Assembly (NCBI GenBank): GCA_964609695.1
Contig: CAZSSP010000004.1
Span: forward strand, 124,001 to 188,000
Reading direction: 5' to 3'
From: JAGNHS01 sp964609695
GTDB taxonomy: Bacteria; Bdellovibrionota; UBA2428
DNA: 64,000 nt
The position numbers were made by a program, and so were the translations under genes. Under the pieces are notes generated by a model. It did not search any database and was not told the origin of the DNA. It saw only the letters and a program-made list of their open reading frames with translations. Position 1 is the stretch's first letter, and each line of letters starts with the position of its first letter. Shown here one piece after another: positions 50,837 to 59,450 of this stretch.

Positions 50837-53268
50837 CGCTTGAGCACCTTTAATCTTGACTCAGCCTTTTCGTAATATCGCTTGGCATTATAATCGTCGA
50901 TATTTTCAAGCAAGCTGAGTGTTTTTTCAAAACTATCGACAGCGTTGGCGACATCGCTGACGGATTCATAGATGAGTCCTTCTTGAAAAACATTTCGAGC
51001 TTCTGAAAGTACTAATGAATAGAGTTTTCTTCTGGCTTCTTTGGCTTCCTGATATTCTGGGTCCTTTCTTATTATGTTGTCATAAATTTCTCTGGCTTGG
51101 ATAAACTGTTTATTGCTGATAGCGATTTCTGCGTCGCTCATGAGGCCTTGGTATTCCATCCTAAATTCAGATCCAATGCGATCTTGAGCTTCTTTTATCG
51201 AACTCATGAGCGCTTTTGTTCTTGGTATGAGCTCATCTCGGGTCGATGCTGGTGTTCTGCTGGAGTCATTATAGCTTTCTAGTTTTCCATTCACATTAGT
51301 TTCGAGTTGTTCCAAGATGGGAATAGCTTTACGAAATTGTCCTTCATGTATATTGAGTTTTGCACTTTGATAAACTTTCTCTAATTCTGTGATGGCGTCT
51401 CGTTCTGCGGCAGAGACGTCATTTTTAAATTCTTTTGCGGAAGGGATGTCGTCAGTTTTTATGACGAGGTTGGGATCTCTGGCATGGGCTGCAGCGAAAC
51501 CTTGTTTCGCGGCTTCATTGTCAGGATCTAAAGTTAGAGCTTTAGTAAATGCCTCTTGAGCATCTTCCCATCGACCGTCTTGAATGGCTCGTTCTCCCGC
51601 TTGAAGTAAATTTTGAATTTTATTTTCAGAATTTTCAGAGTTGCCTTGAGCGCCAGCCATTCCTTTGCTGAGAGCTCCAATTTGATTTTCATTCAAATAG
51701 GTTTGAGCTTCGTCTAAAATATCTGCTGCATTTTTATATTTTTTTACTTCTTTTAATATTTCAGAAGAAGCATCAAAGGCAGTTTTCCAATCTTTTCTTG
51801 CCTTCGCTTGTTGAGCTTTGGCATAAAGTTCTTCTATTCTTCTTTTTTCATCTTCTGATTTGAGGCTGTATTCTGGTGAGACGTCTGAAGAATCTTCTAC
51901 GGGCGAGGCGGATTTGGGAGTCTCGGCAGTGGCATTTAAATCGCTTTCTTTTGGCGCTTCCTCTTGAGTCACTTCAGGTTGAGGAGTGCTGTTTTCTGCA
52001 CTTTTCTTAGGTAATATGGCCAGCAAGATTACGAGTAGAATCACTGTGATGATCATGAGTCGTCGCCCTTTGGGTTGCTCTTGCCACCAAATAGTTATTC
52101 TTTCTTTCGGGGATAAATTTTTAAAGGAACTTTCTCTGATGTCTCCAATTTGTGAATTTTGATTAGAGTTATTTTGAAACTGTGGAAAACTAAATTCTTG
52201 TCGAGAATTAGTCTCCGGATTGGCCATGTAAGGTTGAGGTGGTTGAAAGGTAGTTTTTTCGGCAAAATCTCTTATTTGAGTTGCGCCACCAGCTCCGGCA
52301 CCGGCTGTAGAATTGTTTGCAGCTGAACGTTGAGTTGGATCAACAATTAAAAATTGTAATTCCACTGGACCCGCTTTAATAGAGTCAAAAACTTGAAGAG
52401 GAGCATCGGTAATACCCACTCCATTCAGACGTGTTCCATTGGATGATCCTAAGTCTTGAATTCTATATCCCTGAGCTATTTTTACGATTTTAAAATGGGC
52501 TCTTGAAAGCTTGGGATTATCAACTTGAACCTCAACATCATTACCGCGTCCTATGGTCCACTGTAATCCTTGGTCGAGTTTAATTTCTCGTCCAATTTGT
52601 TCACCTTTTGTGATTTTGAGAACACCTACTTTTTCTGAACCTTGCTGAATTCTGGTTGGGCTTTCTGAAATTTGAGTAGAAAGCGCTTTAGAAAAATCAT
52701 TTTCTGAATCGGAATTACCGATTGGAAGATCCGATCCTTGATCTATAGAAGGAACCGTAGCTGCAATGGGATTAATATCTAAATTAGCCGGTGGTGCTTC
52801 TTCGGGTGTGTTGGCTTTGGGTTCCGAATCAAAGGCGCCTGGCGCCGAAGCAAATTCAAAATTTTCTGAAGGAAGATCTGATTGAGGTGCGGCGCTTTCG
52901 CTTAAAATTTGAGCGGCTTCATTGCTGGCCTCAGACTTTTCAAAGGAGCTTTGACTGGGCGAAGATTCATGGGATGACATCTCTCCATCAATGAACTTGA
53001 ATTCAAAGTTTTCGAGTTTAATGACGTCTCCCGGAAGGATCTGAACGTATTCTACTGGGGCATCGTTTTTGAAAATTTGAGCAGAAGACGAAAGGTTTTC
53101 CACATAGAAATTTCCGAAACTACTCACAATGGCTACGTGCTGTCGTGAAATATTTTCATCTTCAAGGACTATGTCGCAAGCCTTGTCCCGACCAATGATA
53201 AGTCTATCTTTATCAATGGGGTATTTTTTATTAGACCCACCCGTTAAAAGAATAAGAAACTTTTTCAT
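50833..53268 (-). CDS. Double-FHA, membrane-spanning, TPR-containing protein
   Basis: 811 residues. FHA domain 1 (about 5-95) has LIIGRDKACDIVLED and ISRQHVAIV. A Ser/Ala/Pro-rich acidic linker (about 95-205) follows. FHA domain 2 (about 210-305) has WTIGRGNDVEVQVDN, LSRAHFKIV and LGSSNGTRLNG. One membrane segment (MIITVILLVILLAILP, about 400) divides the cytoplasmic FHA part from a C-terminal part with at least four TPR-like helix pairs (for example GERAIQDGRWEDAQEAFTKAL and YQGLMSDAEIAISNKQF). FHA domains bind phosphothreonine peptides, so this looks like a phospho-reading link from the cytoplasm to a periplasmic TPR scaffold. It is coupled to both neighbours by ATGA overlaps. Confidence 0.9.
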   Translation of the reverse strand: MKKFLILLTGGSNKKYPIDKDRLIIGRDKACDIVLEDENISRQHVAIVSSFGNFYVENLSSSAQIFKNDAPVEYVQILPGDVIKLENFEFKFIDGEMSSHESSPSQSSFEKSEASNEAAQILSESAAPQSDLPSENFEFASAPGAFDSEPKANTPEEAPPANLDINPIAATVPSIDQGSDLPIGNSDSENDFSKALSTQISESPTRIQQGSEKVGVLKITKGEQIGREIKLDQGLQWTIGRGNDVEVQVDNPKLSRAHFKIVKIAQGYRIQDLGSSNGTRLNGVGITDAPLQVFDSIKAGPVELQFLIVDPTQRSAANNSTAGAGAGGATQIRDFAEKTTFQPPQPYMANPETNSRQEFSFPQFQNNSNQNSQIGDIRESSFKNLSPKERITIWWQEQPKGRRLMIITVILLVILLAILPKKSAENSTPQPEVTQEEAPKESDLNATAETPKSASPVEDSSDVSPEYSLKSEDEKRRIEELYAKAQQAKARKDWKTAFDASSEILKEVKKYKNAADILDEAQTYLNENQIGALSKGMAGAQGNSENSENKIQNLLQAGERAIQDGRWEDAQEAFTKALTLDPDNEAAKQGFAAAHARDPNLVIKTDDIPSAKEFKNDVSAAERDAITELEKVYQSAKLNIHEGQFRKAIPILEQLETNVNGKLESYNDSSRTPASTRDELIPRTKALMSSIKEAQDRIGSEFRMEYQGLMSDAEIAISNKQFIQAREIYDNIIRKDPEYQEAKEARRKLYSLVLSEARNVFQEGLIYESVSDVANAVDSFEKTLSLLENIDDYNAKRYYEKAESRLKVLKR

Positions 53269-54287
53269 TTAAGCACGTTCTCCTCGCCGAGATGCTTGCG
53301 GCAGCGACTCATGATATCGAGAGCTTTGATGCAATGTTTTTCGTATTGCATTCCTTCACATTTTGTTCGGAGCATAATGTCTTCATGACTTAGATTGTTG
53401 TTTTGAGTGGCCAATTGCTCATTGTCTTGAGCTAGTTTTCGGACGTAGCCTGGAGTTTGCTCGCTTAGTATTGTTAAAACTTCAAGCGATAATGATTTAC
53501 TTTTTTTATAGTGAAGTCCTTGATAAAGACTTGCAGATTCTATGAGAAGTTCATCGAGTTGGTTTTTGAGTAGGATTTCAGCTCTACTCAAATAGCTTTT
53601 ACTTTCTTCGTTGGTTGGATCAAGGGCTAATGAATCTTGGAGGCCAACAATGGCCCGTGAGTAATTTCCCTGATAATAGTCTCTTAAAGCTTCTCGAAAT
53701 CGACTGCTAGCCAAAACTTCAGTGGGACCTTTGAGGGCTGGAGTGTCTCTTTTAAAGCCATCTGTTGGTAGCGACTTAATAGGATCGTCGTTATTGGCTT
53801 CATTAGTATTTTTGTTTTGATCGGTTTTTTTATTGCCAAGAAAAAGAACTGCAAAAAGAATTCCTAGAACACCATAAATAACAAATCTTTTATTGAGTTT
53901 GTTTGGGGTTGACGATAAATCAACGCCGAAGTCAATTTTCTTAGCCGATGAAGCAAAGGCATGGTTAGCCGAGTTCTTTTTCGAAATTTTTCTTTCGGGA
54001 TTATTTGTTTCCCATACATAATAGGAGTTTTGACCAAAACTAATTTCGTCTCCGTGTTTTAATTTTGAGTTTTTTCCCGGGAAAGTTCCATTGACGAGAA
54101 ATCCGTTTTGGGAACCCGCATCTTCTACTAGCAGGTAATCATTTTGAATATAAAAATTTAGGTGATGACGAGAAATGGCGGGATCACGAATGACAATTTT
54201 ATTCTTCTCAGAACGACCGAGCGTAACAAATTCAGAATCAATTCGAATTTGATTTTTCTGCTGGTCTTCGAGAATGTATGTCTTCAT
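53265..54287 (-). CDS. FHA, membrane segment and TPR protein
   Basis: 340 residues. An N-terminal FHA domain (1-90; VTLGRSEKNKIVIRD, ISRHHLNFYI, AGSQNGFLVNG), one membrane segment (FVIYGVLGILFAVLFLG, about 135-150), then a C-terminal helical part with TPR-like motifs (FREALRDYYQGNYSRAIVGLQDSLALDP). The last 30 residues hold three Cys (one each in RTKCEGM, EKHCIKA and MSRCRKH). The layout repeats the larger double-FHA neighbour in miniature, and they probably arose by duplication. It is coupled by four-base overlaps to both neighbours. Confidence 0.9.
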   Translation of the reverse strand: MKTYILEDQQKNQIRIDSEFVTLGRSEKNKIVIRDPAISRHHLNFYIQNDYLLVEDAGSQNGFLVNGTFPGKNSKLKHGDEISFGQNSYYVWETNNPERKISKKNSANHAFASSAKKIDFGVDLSSTPNKLNKRFVIYGVLGILFAVLFLGNKKTDQNKNTNEANNDDPIKSLPTDGFKRDTPALKGPTEVLASSRFREALRDYYQGNYSRAIVGLQDSLALDPTNEESKSYLSRAEILLKNQLDELLIESASLYQGLHYKKSKSLSLEVLTILSEQTPGYVRKLAQDNEQLATQNNNLSHEDIMLRTKCEGMQYEKHCIKALDIMSRCRKHLGEENVLK

Positions 54288-55825
54288 CCAGCCTCCTCTT
54301 TATTAACGGTCATGTAGAATTCGCCTTGTCCATAAATCATCATCATGGAATAGGGGTTGCCGCTCATTTCAATTTTTTTAGAGAGTGGGACAAATTCTTG
54401 TTGAAGGCATTCTTCGGCGAGAGATCTAACTGCGTTTTCGAAAGCTAGATCACGACTGGCTCCAGAAATGTCGTTACCCACGGCAATGTGAGAGCGAATT
54501 CCCAATAGACTTTCAATTTTATTGTTCCAACCTGTTACTACGAGTGAGGAATCAAAGCTTGCAGCAGGAATTAAATTAAAATCGACCTGACCGCTACTCC
54601 AAGTTTTAGTGTTCGTGTCGCGAGGGTTTCGAACTCCTTGACCACTCACGCGGCCGATAAATGTATTAAGGTCTGTGATGAGCTTTTGAACTCCTGTCCA
54701 TTTCATGTCTATGTTTTCAATTCCGGCTTCATTTTTTAAGGTGGCTTCTTGCAGTCGAAGACGAATTCCGCTAATTGGACCCTCAATCCATCTATAGAAA
54801 AGTAGAAGAATAACTGTGCTTAAAAGTGCGGCCACCAACAATGCGTTGATAAGTGCGTCGAGCATGGCAGGAATTTTGAAAACTCCAGAAAGTGTGTCGT
54901 ATTCGACAAAGGCTACTGCCGCGACACTGGTGCCTGAGCTGGTTGCAATTTTAATAGGTGCGGATACATAAGCCATTCCATCCGAATCGATTTGTCCCCA
55001 CTCACCATTTTTTTGAATGGACTCAACAGCAAATTGATTAGGCAGATTGTTTCCAGCCATATTAGCTGGAGCCAATATAATTCCTTTTACAGCGTCGAAA
55101 ATGTAAGAATTAATAACTCCTGGAGTTTGTCCTGAGCGCGCATCAATCGTTGCAATGAGATCACTAAAGCGTTCATCGATAACGGCTTGTTGGTTGAGTC
55201 TTGCTAATTGTCGAGCGAAGAGGTGTGCCACTTGCGTGGATTCTTCCTGAATTTTCTTGTTGGCTTGTTGGTAAAATGGAAAGACACTTATAGTAATAAT
55301 TGCGATGGTCCAAATTAAGAGAGTGCCTACAAAAAGAAATCGAATGTCGTAATCTTTGCTAAGCTTGTCGGCCCAAGGAAAAACGTTGGCTTCTAGCCAA
55401 ACATTAATTTTTTCTGAAAAGTTTTTTGGAGTTTCTAGAGCTTTAATGTCTTCTGGTGAAGCCGCTCCGCCAAAATTAGGTGTTTCAATATCTAGGGCGC
55501 TAGTATTTGTGCCAGGCGTGTATTTTGGAGGGCGAATTCCAAGTTGAAATAAATAATCACCCACTCCAATGTAATCACCAGGTTTGGCAGAATGGCGTTT
55601 AACGAGAACTCCATTAACATAAGTGCCGTTAGAAGAGCCAAGGTCTACAACTTCTGCGCGACCTCCTGGAAGTACAGTCAGTTTGCAGTGTGTTTTAGAA
55701 ATATCCTTCGAGGGTATTTGAATGTCGGCAGCTTTAGAACGACCGATGACTTTGCTTTCGCCAACTTCTAAATCAAATTCCTTTTGTTGAGCAAACGCTC
55801 CTTTAATAACTTTAAGTGCAATCAT
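54284..55825 (-). CDS. FHA protein with two membrane segments and a periplasmic sensor-like domain
   Basis: 513 residues. The FHA domain (1-95) has KVIGRSKAADIQIPS, ISKTHCKLTV and LGSSNGTYVNG. Membrane segments lie near 170-190 (FLFVGTLLIWTIAIITISVF) and 325-345 (ALLVAALLSTVILLLFY). Between them is a periplasmic domain of about 130 residues with an ATIDARSGQTPG ... GIILAPANMAG pattern as in dCACHE/sCACHE-type sensors. After the second segment there is a HAMP-like helix (EGPISGIRLRLQEATL) and a C-terminal PAS-like domain (SSLVVTGWNNKIESLLG). So it is a sensor with an FHA input/output, lacking a kinase or GGDEF domain. It is coupled to the DUF192 gene by ATGA. Confidence 0.88.
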   Translation of the reverse strand: MIALKVIKGAFAQQKEFDLEVGESKVIGRSKAADIQIPSKDISKTHCKLTVLPGGRAEVVDLGSSNGTYVNGVLVKRHSAKPGDYIGVGDYLFQLGIRPPKYTPGTNTSALDIETPNFGGAASPEDIKALETPKNFSEKINVWLEANVFPWADKLSKDYDIRFLFVGTLLIWTIAIITISVFPFYQQANKKIQEESTQVAHLFARQLARLNQQAVIDERFSDLIATIDARSGQTPGVINSYIFDAVKGIILAPANMAGNNLPNQFAVESIQKNGEWGQIDSDGMAYVSAPIKIATSSGTSVAAVAFVEYDTLSGVFKIPAMLDALINALLVAALLSTVILLLFYRWIEGPISGIRLRLQEATLKNEAGIENIDMKWTGVQKLITDLNTFIGRVSGQGVRNPRDTNTKTWSSGQVDFNLIPAASFDSSLVVTGWNNKIESLLGIRSHIAVGNDISGASRDLAFENAVRSLAEECLQQEFVPLSKKIEMSGNPYSMMMIYGQGEFYMTVNKEEAG

Positions 55826-56172
55826 ATTGTAAACTCCATTTGCTGACCGATTTTTAAATTGTAGATTTTTTCAATACCCGCTGCGGTTTCTAGGACGTAG
55901 CGAGCTTTTCTAACAATGGGACTCACTCTCCATGGTTTTAGATGAACAATTTTTATAATTTTCTTATTCTCATCTAAAAAAAACGCTTCTATAGGAAAGC
56001 TCATGAACAGAGAGTGTAGTTGTTGGCACGAGCCCGAGAATAAAAGGCCTTGATCCATTTCAATTTTTTTGTTGGGGATTAATCCGAAAAGTCTTTGTGA
56101 AAATGTTTTAGCGTAAAGACATCGAGAAATTATTTTTTGTCCTTGGCTAGTGACGCAAAAAGTTTGTCTCAT
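55822..56172 (-). CDS. DUF192 family protein
   Basis: 116 residues. The DUF192 pattern is visible: QRLFGLIPNKKIEMDQGLLF, then FMSFPIEAFFLDENKKI, then ARYVLETAAGIEKIYNLKIGQQM. Many DUF192 proteins are exported, but this one has no clear signal peptide. The fold is a small beta-barrel without a proven activity. DUF192 genes are often found beside Tad/Flp pilus genes, which fits the tadC two bases upstream. Confidence 0.88.
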   Translation of the reverse strand: MRQTFCVTSQGQKIISRCLYAKTFSQRLFGLIPNKKIEMDQGLLFSGSCQQLHSLFMSFPIEAFFLDENKKIIKIVHLKPWRVSPIVRKARYVLETAAGIEKIYNLKIGQQMEFTI

Positions 56173-56174
56173 AA

Positions 56175-57071
56175 TTATTTCACTCCAATCATGCTCAGAA
56201 TGATAGGACCAAAGACCATGAGCATTACTGAGGGAAGAATGAAGAGAATGAGAGGAAAGAGAATTTTTTGGCTGGCCTGTGCCCCAAGTTTTTCTGCGCG
56301 AGACAGCCGTTCACTTCTCATGGAGTCTGATTGTCCGCGAAGTGCGGTACCAATGCTGGCCCCCATTTGGTCGGCCGACACAATAACGGCCACAAAGCTC
56401 GACATTTCTTTCATGTCGATTCGCTTAGCCATCGACTTCAACCCATCTCCGCGAGTTTTACCAAGTTGAATGTCTTTAAGAAGAACAGAAAATTCTTCGA
56501 CGAGTGGACTGGGTTTAGCGCGCTCTACAACTTTAGCAATAGCACCTAAAAAATCTAAACCTGCCTCCATGCTGAGGGTTAGCAAGTCGACTAGGTAGGG
56601 CATTGCAAAACGAATTTCCATTTGTCGAGATTGTCTTGCGGATCCAATGTGAATATCAGGAAGAAAAAAGGCCATGGCAATAAATCCTGCTAGAAACATG
56701 ACGGGTGGCGGATCTGTTGCAAAAAGTTTAAGCAGTAGTGAAATGGTGGCCACCATCATGGTGAGCCAAAATTTGGCACCAGCAAATTCTTTTTCGTTCA
56801 TGATTTTATAAAGACCTGCAGAAATGATTTTTGTTTTAAAAGAAGCCAGAGATTCTTCTTTGAAAAAACCTAAAGCCATATCTAAGTAGGCATCTTTGAT
56901 GAGGGGTTTAGTGAGTCCGATGTAAAAAGGAGTTTTGGGAACAATTTCGTTTGTGCCCCATTCTTCTCTCAAGCGATCTTCGGCTTGCGAAGCTTCAGCA
57001 CTCGTTTTTAAAATAAAACTAATATAGAAAAATGCCCCAAAAACTAAGGCCATTCCGACAATTCCCAACAC
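56175..57071 (-). CDS. tadC: TadC-like type II secretion system F-domain protein
   Basis: 298 residues. A hydrophobic N-terminal segment (LGIVGMALVFGAFFYISFIL), two internal segments near residues 100-140, a cytoplasmic T2SSF domain (PYLVDLLTLSMEAGLDFLGAI ... EEFSVLLKDIQLGKTRGDGLK) and a final segment (ILFPLILFILPSVMLMVFGP). The order matches TadC of tight-adherence (Flp pilus) systems, which works as a pair with TadB over the TadA ATPase. The start is GTG at 57071, with AGGGGGA eight bases upstream. It is the first gene of a coupled minus-strand operon. No tadA, tadB, flp pilin or secretin gene is in the window. Confidence 0.9.
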   Translation of the reverse strand: MLGIVGMALVFGAFFYISFILKTSAEASQAEDRLREEWGTNEIVPKTPFYIGLTKPLIKDAYLDMALGFFKEESLASFKTKIISAGLYKIMNEKEFAGAKFWLTMMVATISLLLKLFATDPPPVMFLAGFIAMAFFLPDIHIGSARQSRQMEIRFAMPYLVDLLTLSMEAGLDFLGAIAKVVERAKPSPLVEEFSVLLKDIQLGKTRGDGLKSMAKRIDMKEMSSFVAVIVSADQMGASIGTALRGQSDSMRSERLSRAEKLGAQASQKILFPLILFILPSVMLMVFGPIILSMIGVK

Positions 57072-57380
57072 AGAAGAGTCCCCCTTTTTTAAACTTATCG
57101 GCGCTCTTCCGTGAAAGCCTTAGTCCTAGGCCAGGCCTAGTCTTTCTTAATATTTTCGCGTTTTTTAGGCATAAAATCTCGTGAAGATTGAGTTAAACTT
57201 ATGTTTCTAAAGCCTTTTCTAGTTTTAAAATTCATTTGGTCCGCTTTGGGCAGGCGTTAATGATTCGGAGCGCATTTTTAGAGGGGCAAGCTGCCTAAAT
57301 GAGAGTGAGCCTCGGCTTGACCCAGGTGTGCTTTTATAGAATCTTCATAATCACTAGTTTTGAGGGTAAAGAGGATAACT
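57072..57380. other. Divergent control region between tadC and the liv operon
   Basis: 309 bases without a gene. It contains a perfect palindrome CTAGGCCAGGCCTAG (57126-57140), 55-69 bases before the tadC start and about 241 before livK. A TTGACC hexamer lies at 57317-57322, but the nearest -10-like hexamer (TAGAAT) is only 14 bases on, so I do not call a promoter there. The livK Shine-Dalgarno GAGG is at 57371-57374. I see nothing else recognisable. Confidence 0.6.
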
Positions 57381-58544
57381 ATGAAATATTTAAGGTTAAA
57401 TCAGCTATCATTGGCTTCGGTTTTTTTATTGGCATCTTGTGTAGGAAGTAAACAAGCTGCGAATGATCCCGCGACACCAATTACTGGAAATGAAATTGTT
57501 ATTGGTGAAGTTGGTTCTATGACGGGGTCAGAGGCAACCTTTGGAGTTTCTACTCATCGCGGAATTGAATTAGCCATTAATGAAATTAATGCTGCTGGTG
57601 GAGTTAAAGGAAAAACTATTAAAGTGATTTCTTTAGATGATCAAGGAAAGCCCGACGAAGCGGCCACTGCGGTGACCAAACTCATAACTCAAAACAATGT
57701 ATTCGCAATATTGGGAGAAGTTGCAAGTTCTAGAAGTTTAGCGATGGCTCCAATTGCACAACAATATCAAATTCCGATGATCACACCCTCATCGACAAAT
57801 CCTAAGGTCACTCAAGTGGGCGATTATATTTTTCGAGTTTGTTTTATCGACCCATTTCAAGGAACTGTTATGGCCAAATTTGCGCTTGATACACTTAAAT
57901 TTAAAAAAGTTGCAGTTCTTCGAGATGTTAAAAATGACTATAGCGTTGGCTTAGCAGACTTCTTTACTGAAACATTCAAAAAAGGCGGCGGTGAAGTTGT
58001 GGTTGATCAAAGTTACAGTGCCGGCGATGTTGATTTTAAATCGCAATTGACTGCAATTCGTGGAACAAAGCCCGAAGCGATTTTTGTCCCTGGTTATTAC
58101 ACCGAAGTGGGTTTGATTGCTCGTCAAGCTAAAGAACTTGGATTGAATGTTCCGCTTATGGGTGGTGATGGCTGGGATTCTCCTAAGCTTACGGAAATCG
58201 GTGGAAAAGCCATTGATAATTCCTACTTTTCAAATCACTACTCTGCTGAAGATCAATCTCCACATATTCAAACTTTCATAGCCGCTTATAAAAAAGCCTA
58301 TGGAGAAATTCCAGATGGTTTAGCGGCTATGGGATATGATGCGATGAAAGTTTTAGCAGATGCTTTAAATCGAGCACCCGAAATTTCTCGTAAATCTGTT
58401 CGAGAACTTTTAGCGCAAACTAAAGATTACCAAGGTGTAACTGGAAAAATTACAATTGATGGCGAAAGAAATGCCATTAAATCTGCTGTAGTTTTGAAAG
58501 TGGCCGATGGTAAATATAAATACCAAACAACCATTAATCCCTAA
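57381..58544 (+). CDS. livK: Branched-chain amino acid-type ABC transporter substrate-binding lipoprotein
   Basis: 387 residues from the ATG at 57381, which has GAGG six bases upstream. The lipobox FLLASC places Cys20 as the lipidated residue, so it is anchored rather than free in the periplasm. The Peripla_BP_6 pattern is clear: IVIGEVGSMTGSEATFGVSTHRG, NAAGGVKGKTIKVISLDDQG, KLITQNNVFAILGEVASS, and MITPSSTNPKVTQ. It delivers branched-chain amino acids or related compounds to the LivHMGF complex encoded next. The exact ligand cannot be told from sequence. Its stop overlaps the livH start (TAATG). Confidence 0.94.
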   Translation: MKYLRLNQLSLASVFLLASCVGSKQAANDPATPITGNEIVIGEVGSMTGSEATFGVSTHRGIELAINEINAAGGVKGKTIKVISLDDQGKPDEAATAVTKLITQNNVFAILGEVASSRSLAMAPIAQQYQIPMITPSSTNPKVTQVGDYIFRVCFIDPFQGTVMAKFALDTLKFKKVAVLRDVKNDYSVGLADFFTETFKKGGGEVVVDQSYSAGDVDFKSQLTAIRGTKPEAIFVPGYYTEVGLIARQAKELGLNVPLMGGDGWDSPKLTEIGGKAIDNSYFSNHYSAEDQSPHIQTFIAAYKKAYGEIPDGLAAMGYDAMKVLADALNRAPEISRKSVRELLAQTKDYQGVTGKITIDGERNAIKSAVVLKVADGKYKYQTTINP

Positions 58545-59446
58545 TGTCAGATCTGATACAGCATTTAATTAATGGAGTATCCCTAGGCAGTATCTACGCA
58601 TTGATAGCCTTGGGATACACCATGGTTTTCGGAATCCTTCAGCTCATTAATTTTGCTCATGGCGATGTTTTTATGCTTGGAGCTTTTATCGGATTTTATA
58701 CAATTCGATATTTTAATTTAGCGGAGCATCCTTCGTTAGGAAGTTTATTGTTTGTCATTGCTGTCTCAATGGTGGGCTGTGCTCTTGTGGGCTACGTGAT
58801 TGAACGTTTTGCCTATAGACGTCTAAGAAGTGCTCCCAGGATCAATGTCTTAATAACAGCGGTTGGTGTATCTTTATTTTTAGAGTTTGGTGGCCAAATT
58901 ATATTTGGTGCAGATCCTAAATTTTTCCCACAAATTTATAGTGGTTTTGGAGAATTGGCCTTCGGAGAAATCAGGTTAAATTCATTGCAAATTATAGTTT
59001 TTGTAATTGCCTTAGTTTTAATGTCTATTTTGCAATTTATTATATTTCACACTCGGATTGGACGTGCCATGAGGGCCGCAAGTTTTAGTCACGATCTTGC
59101 CAGTCTGATGGGAATTCCTACGAATTCAATAATTTCTTGGACCTTTATGATGGGCTCAGCTTTGGCTGGAGCCGCAGGAGTCTTGGTAGGATTAGTTTAT
59201 CCAAAAATCGAACCCCTCATGGGAGTTGTCCCAGGATTAAAATGTTTTGTCGCGGCAGTGCTTGGAGGAATTGGTAATGTCATGGGTGCCGTTGTAGGAG
59301 CTATCACGTTGGGAATGGCCGAAACTTTTTTGGTAGCCTATTGGAAACCGACTTTTAAAGACGCATTGGCGTTTACTGTTTTAATTTTGATTTTACTTTT
59401 AAAACCCACGGGACTTTTTGGAAGTAGCCGAGTGGAGAAAGTGTGA
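58544..59446 (+). CDS. livH: ABC transporter permease LivH
   Basis: 300 residues with about eight membrane segments. The family opening GVSLGSIYALIALGYTMVFGI, then LINFAHGDVFMLGAF, and the cytoplasmic coupling region (RIGRAMRAASFSHDLASLMGIPTNSII) are standard for LivH. The conserved AAVLGGIGNVMGAVVGA follows. It overlaps livK by one base and lies four bases before livM. Confidence 0.95.
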   Translation: MSDLIQHLINGVSLGSIYALIALGYTMVFGILQLINFAHGDVFMLGAFIGFYTIRYFNLAEHPSLGSLLFVIAVSMVGCALVGYVIERFAYRRLRSAPRINVLITAVGVSLFLEFGGQIIFGADPKFFPQIYSGFGELAFGEIRLNSLQIIVFVIALVLMSILQFIIFHTRIGRAMRAASFSHDLASLMGIPTNSIISWTFMMGSALAGAAGVLVGLVYPKIEPLMGVVPGLKCFVAAVLGGIGNVMGAVVGAITLGMAETFLVAYWKPTFKDALAFTVLILILLLKPTGLFGSSRVEKV

Positions 59447-59450
59447 TCTT

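Noticed and set aside
57317..57340. livK promoter TTGACC ... TAGAAT
   Set aside because: The spacer is only 14 bases, outside the range of a normal sigma-70 promoter.
59418..59450. Upstream start for livM inside livH
   Set aside because: It adds a polar 11-residue lead before a proper N-terminal membrane segment and is unsupported by family length.
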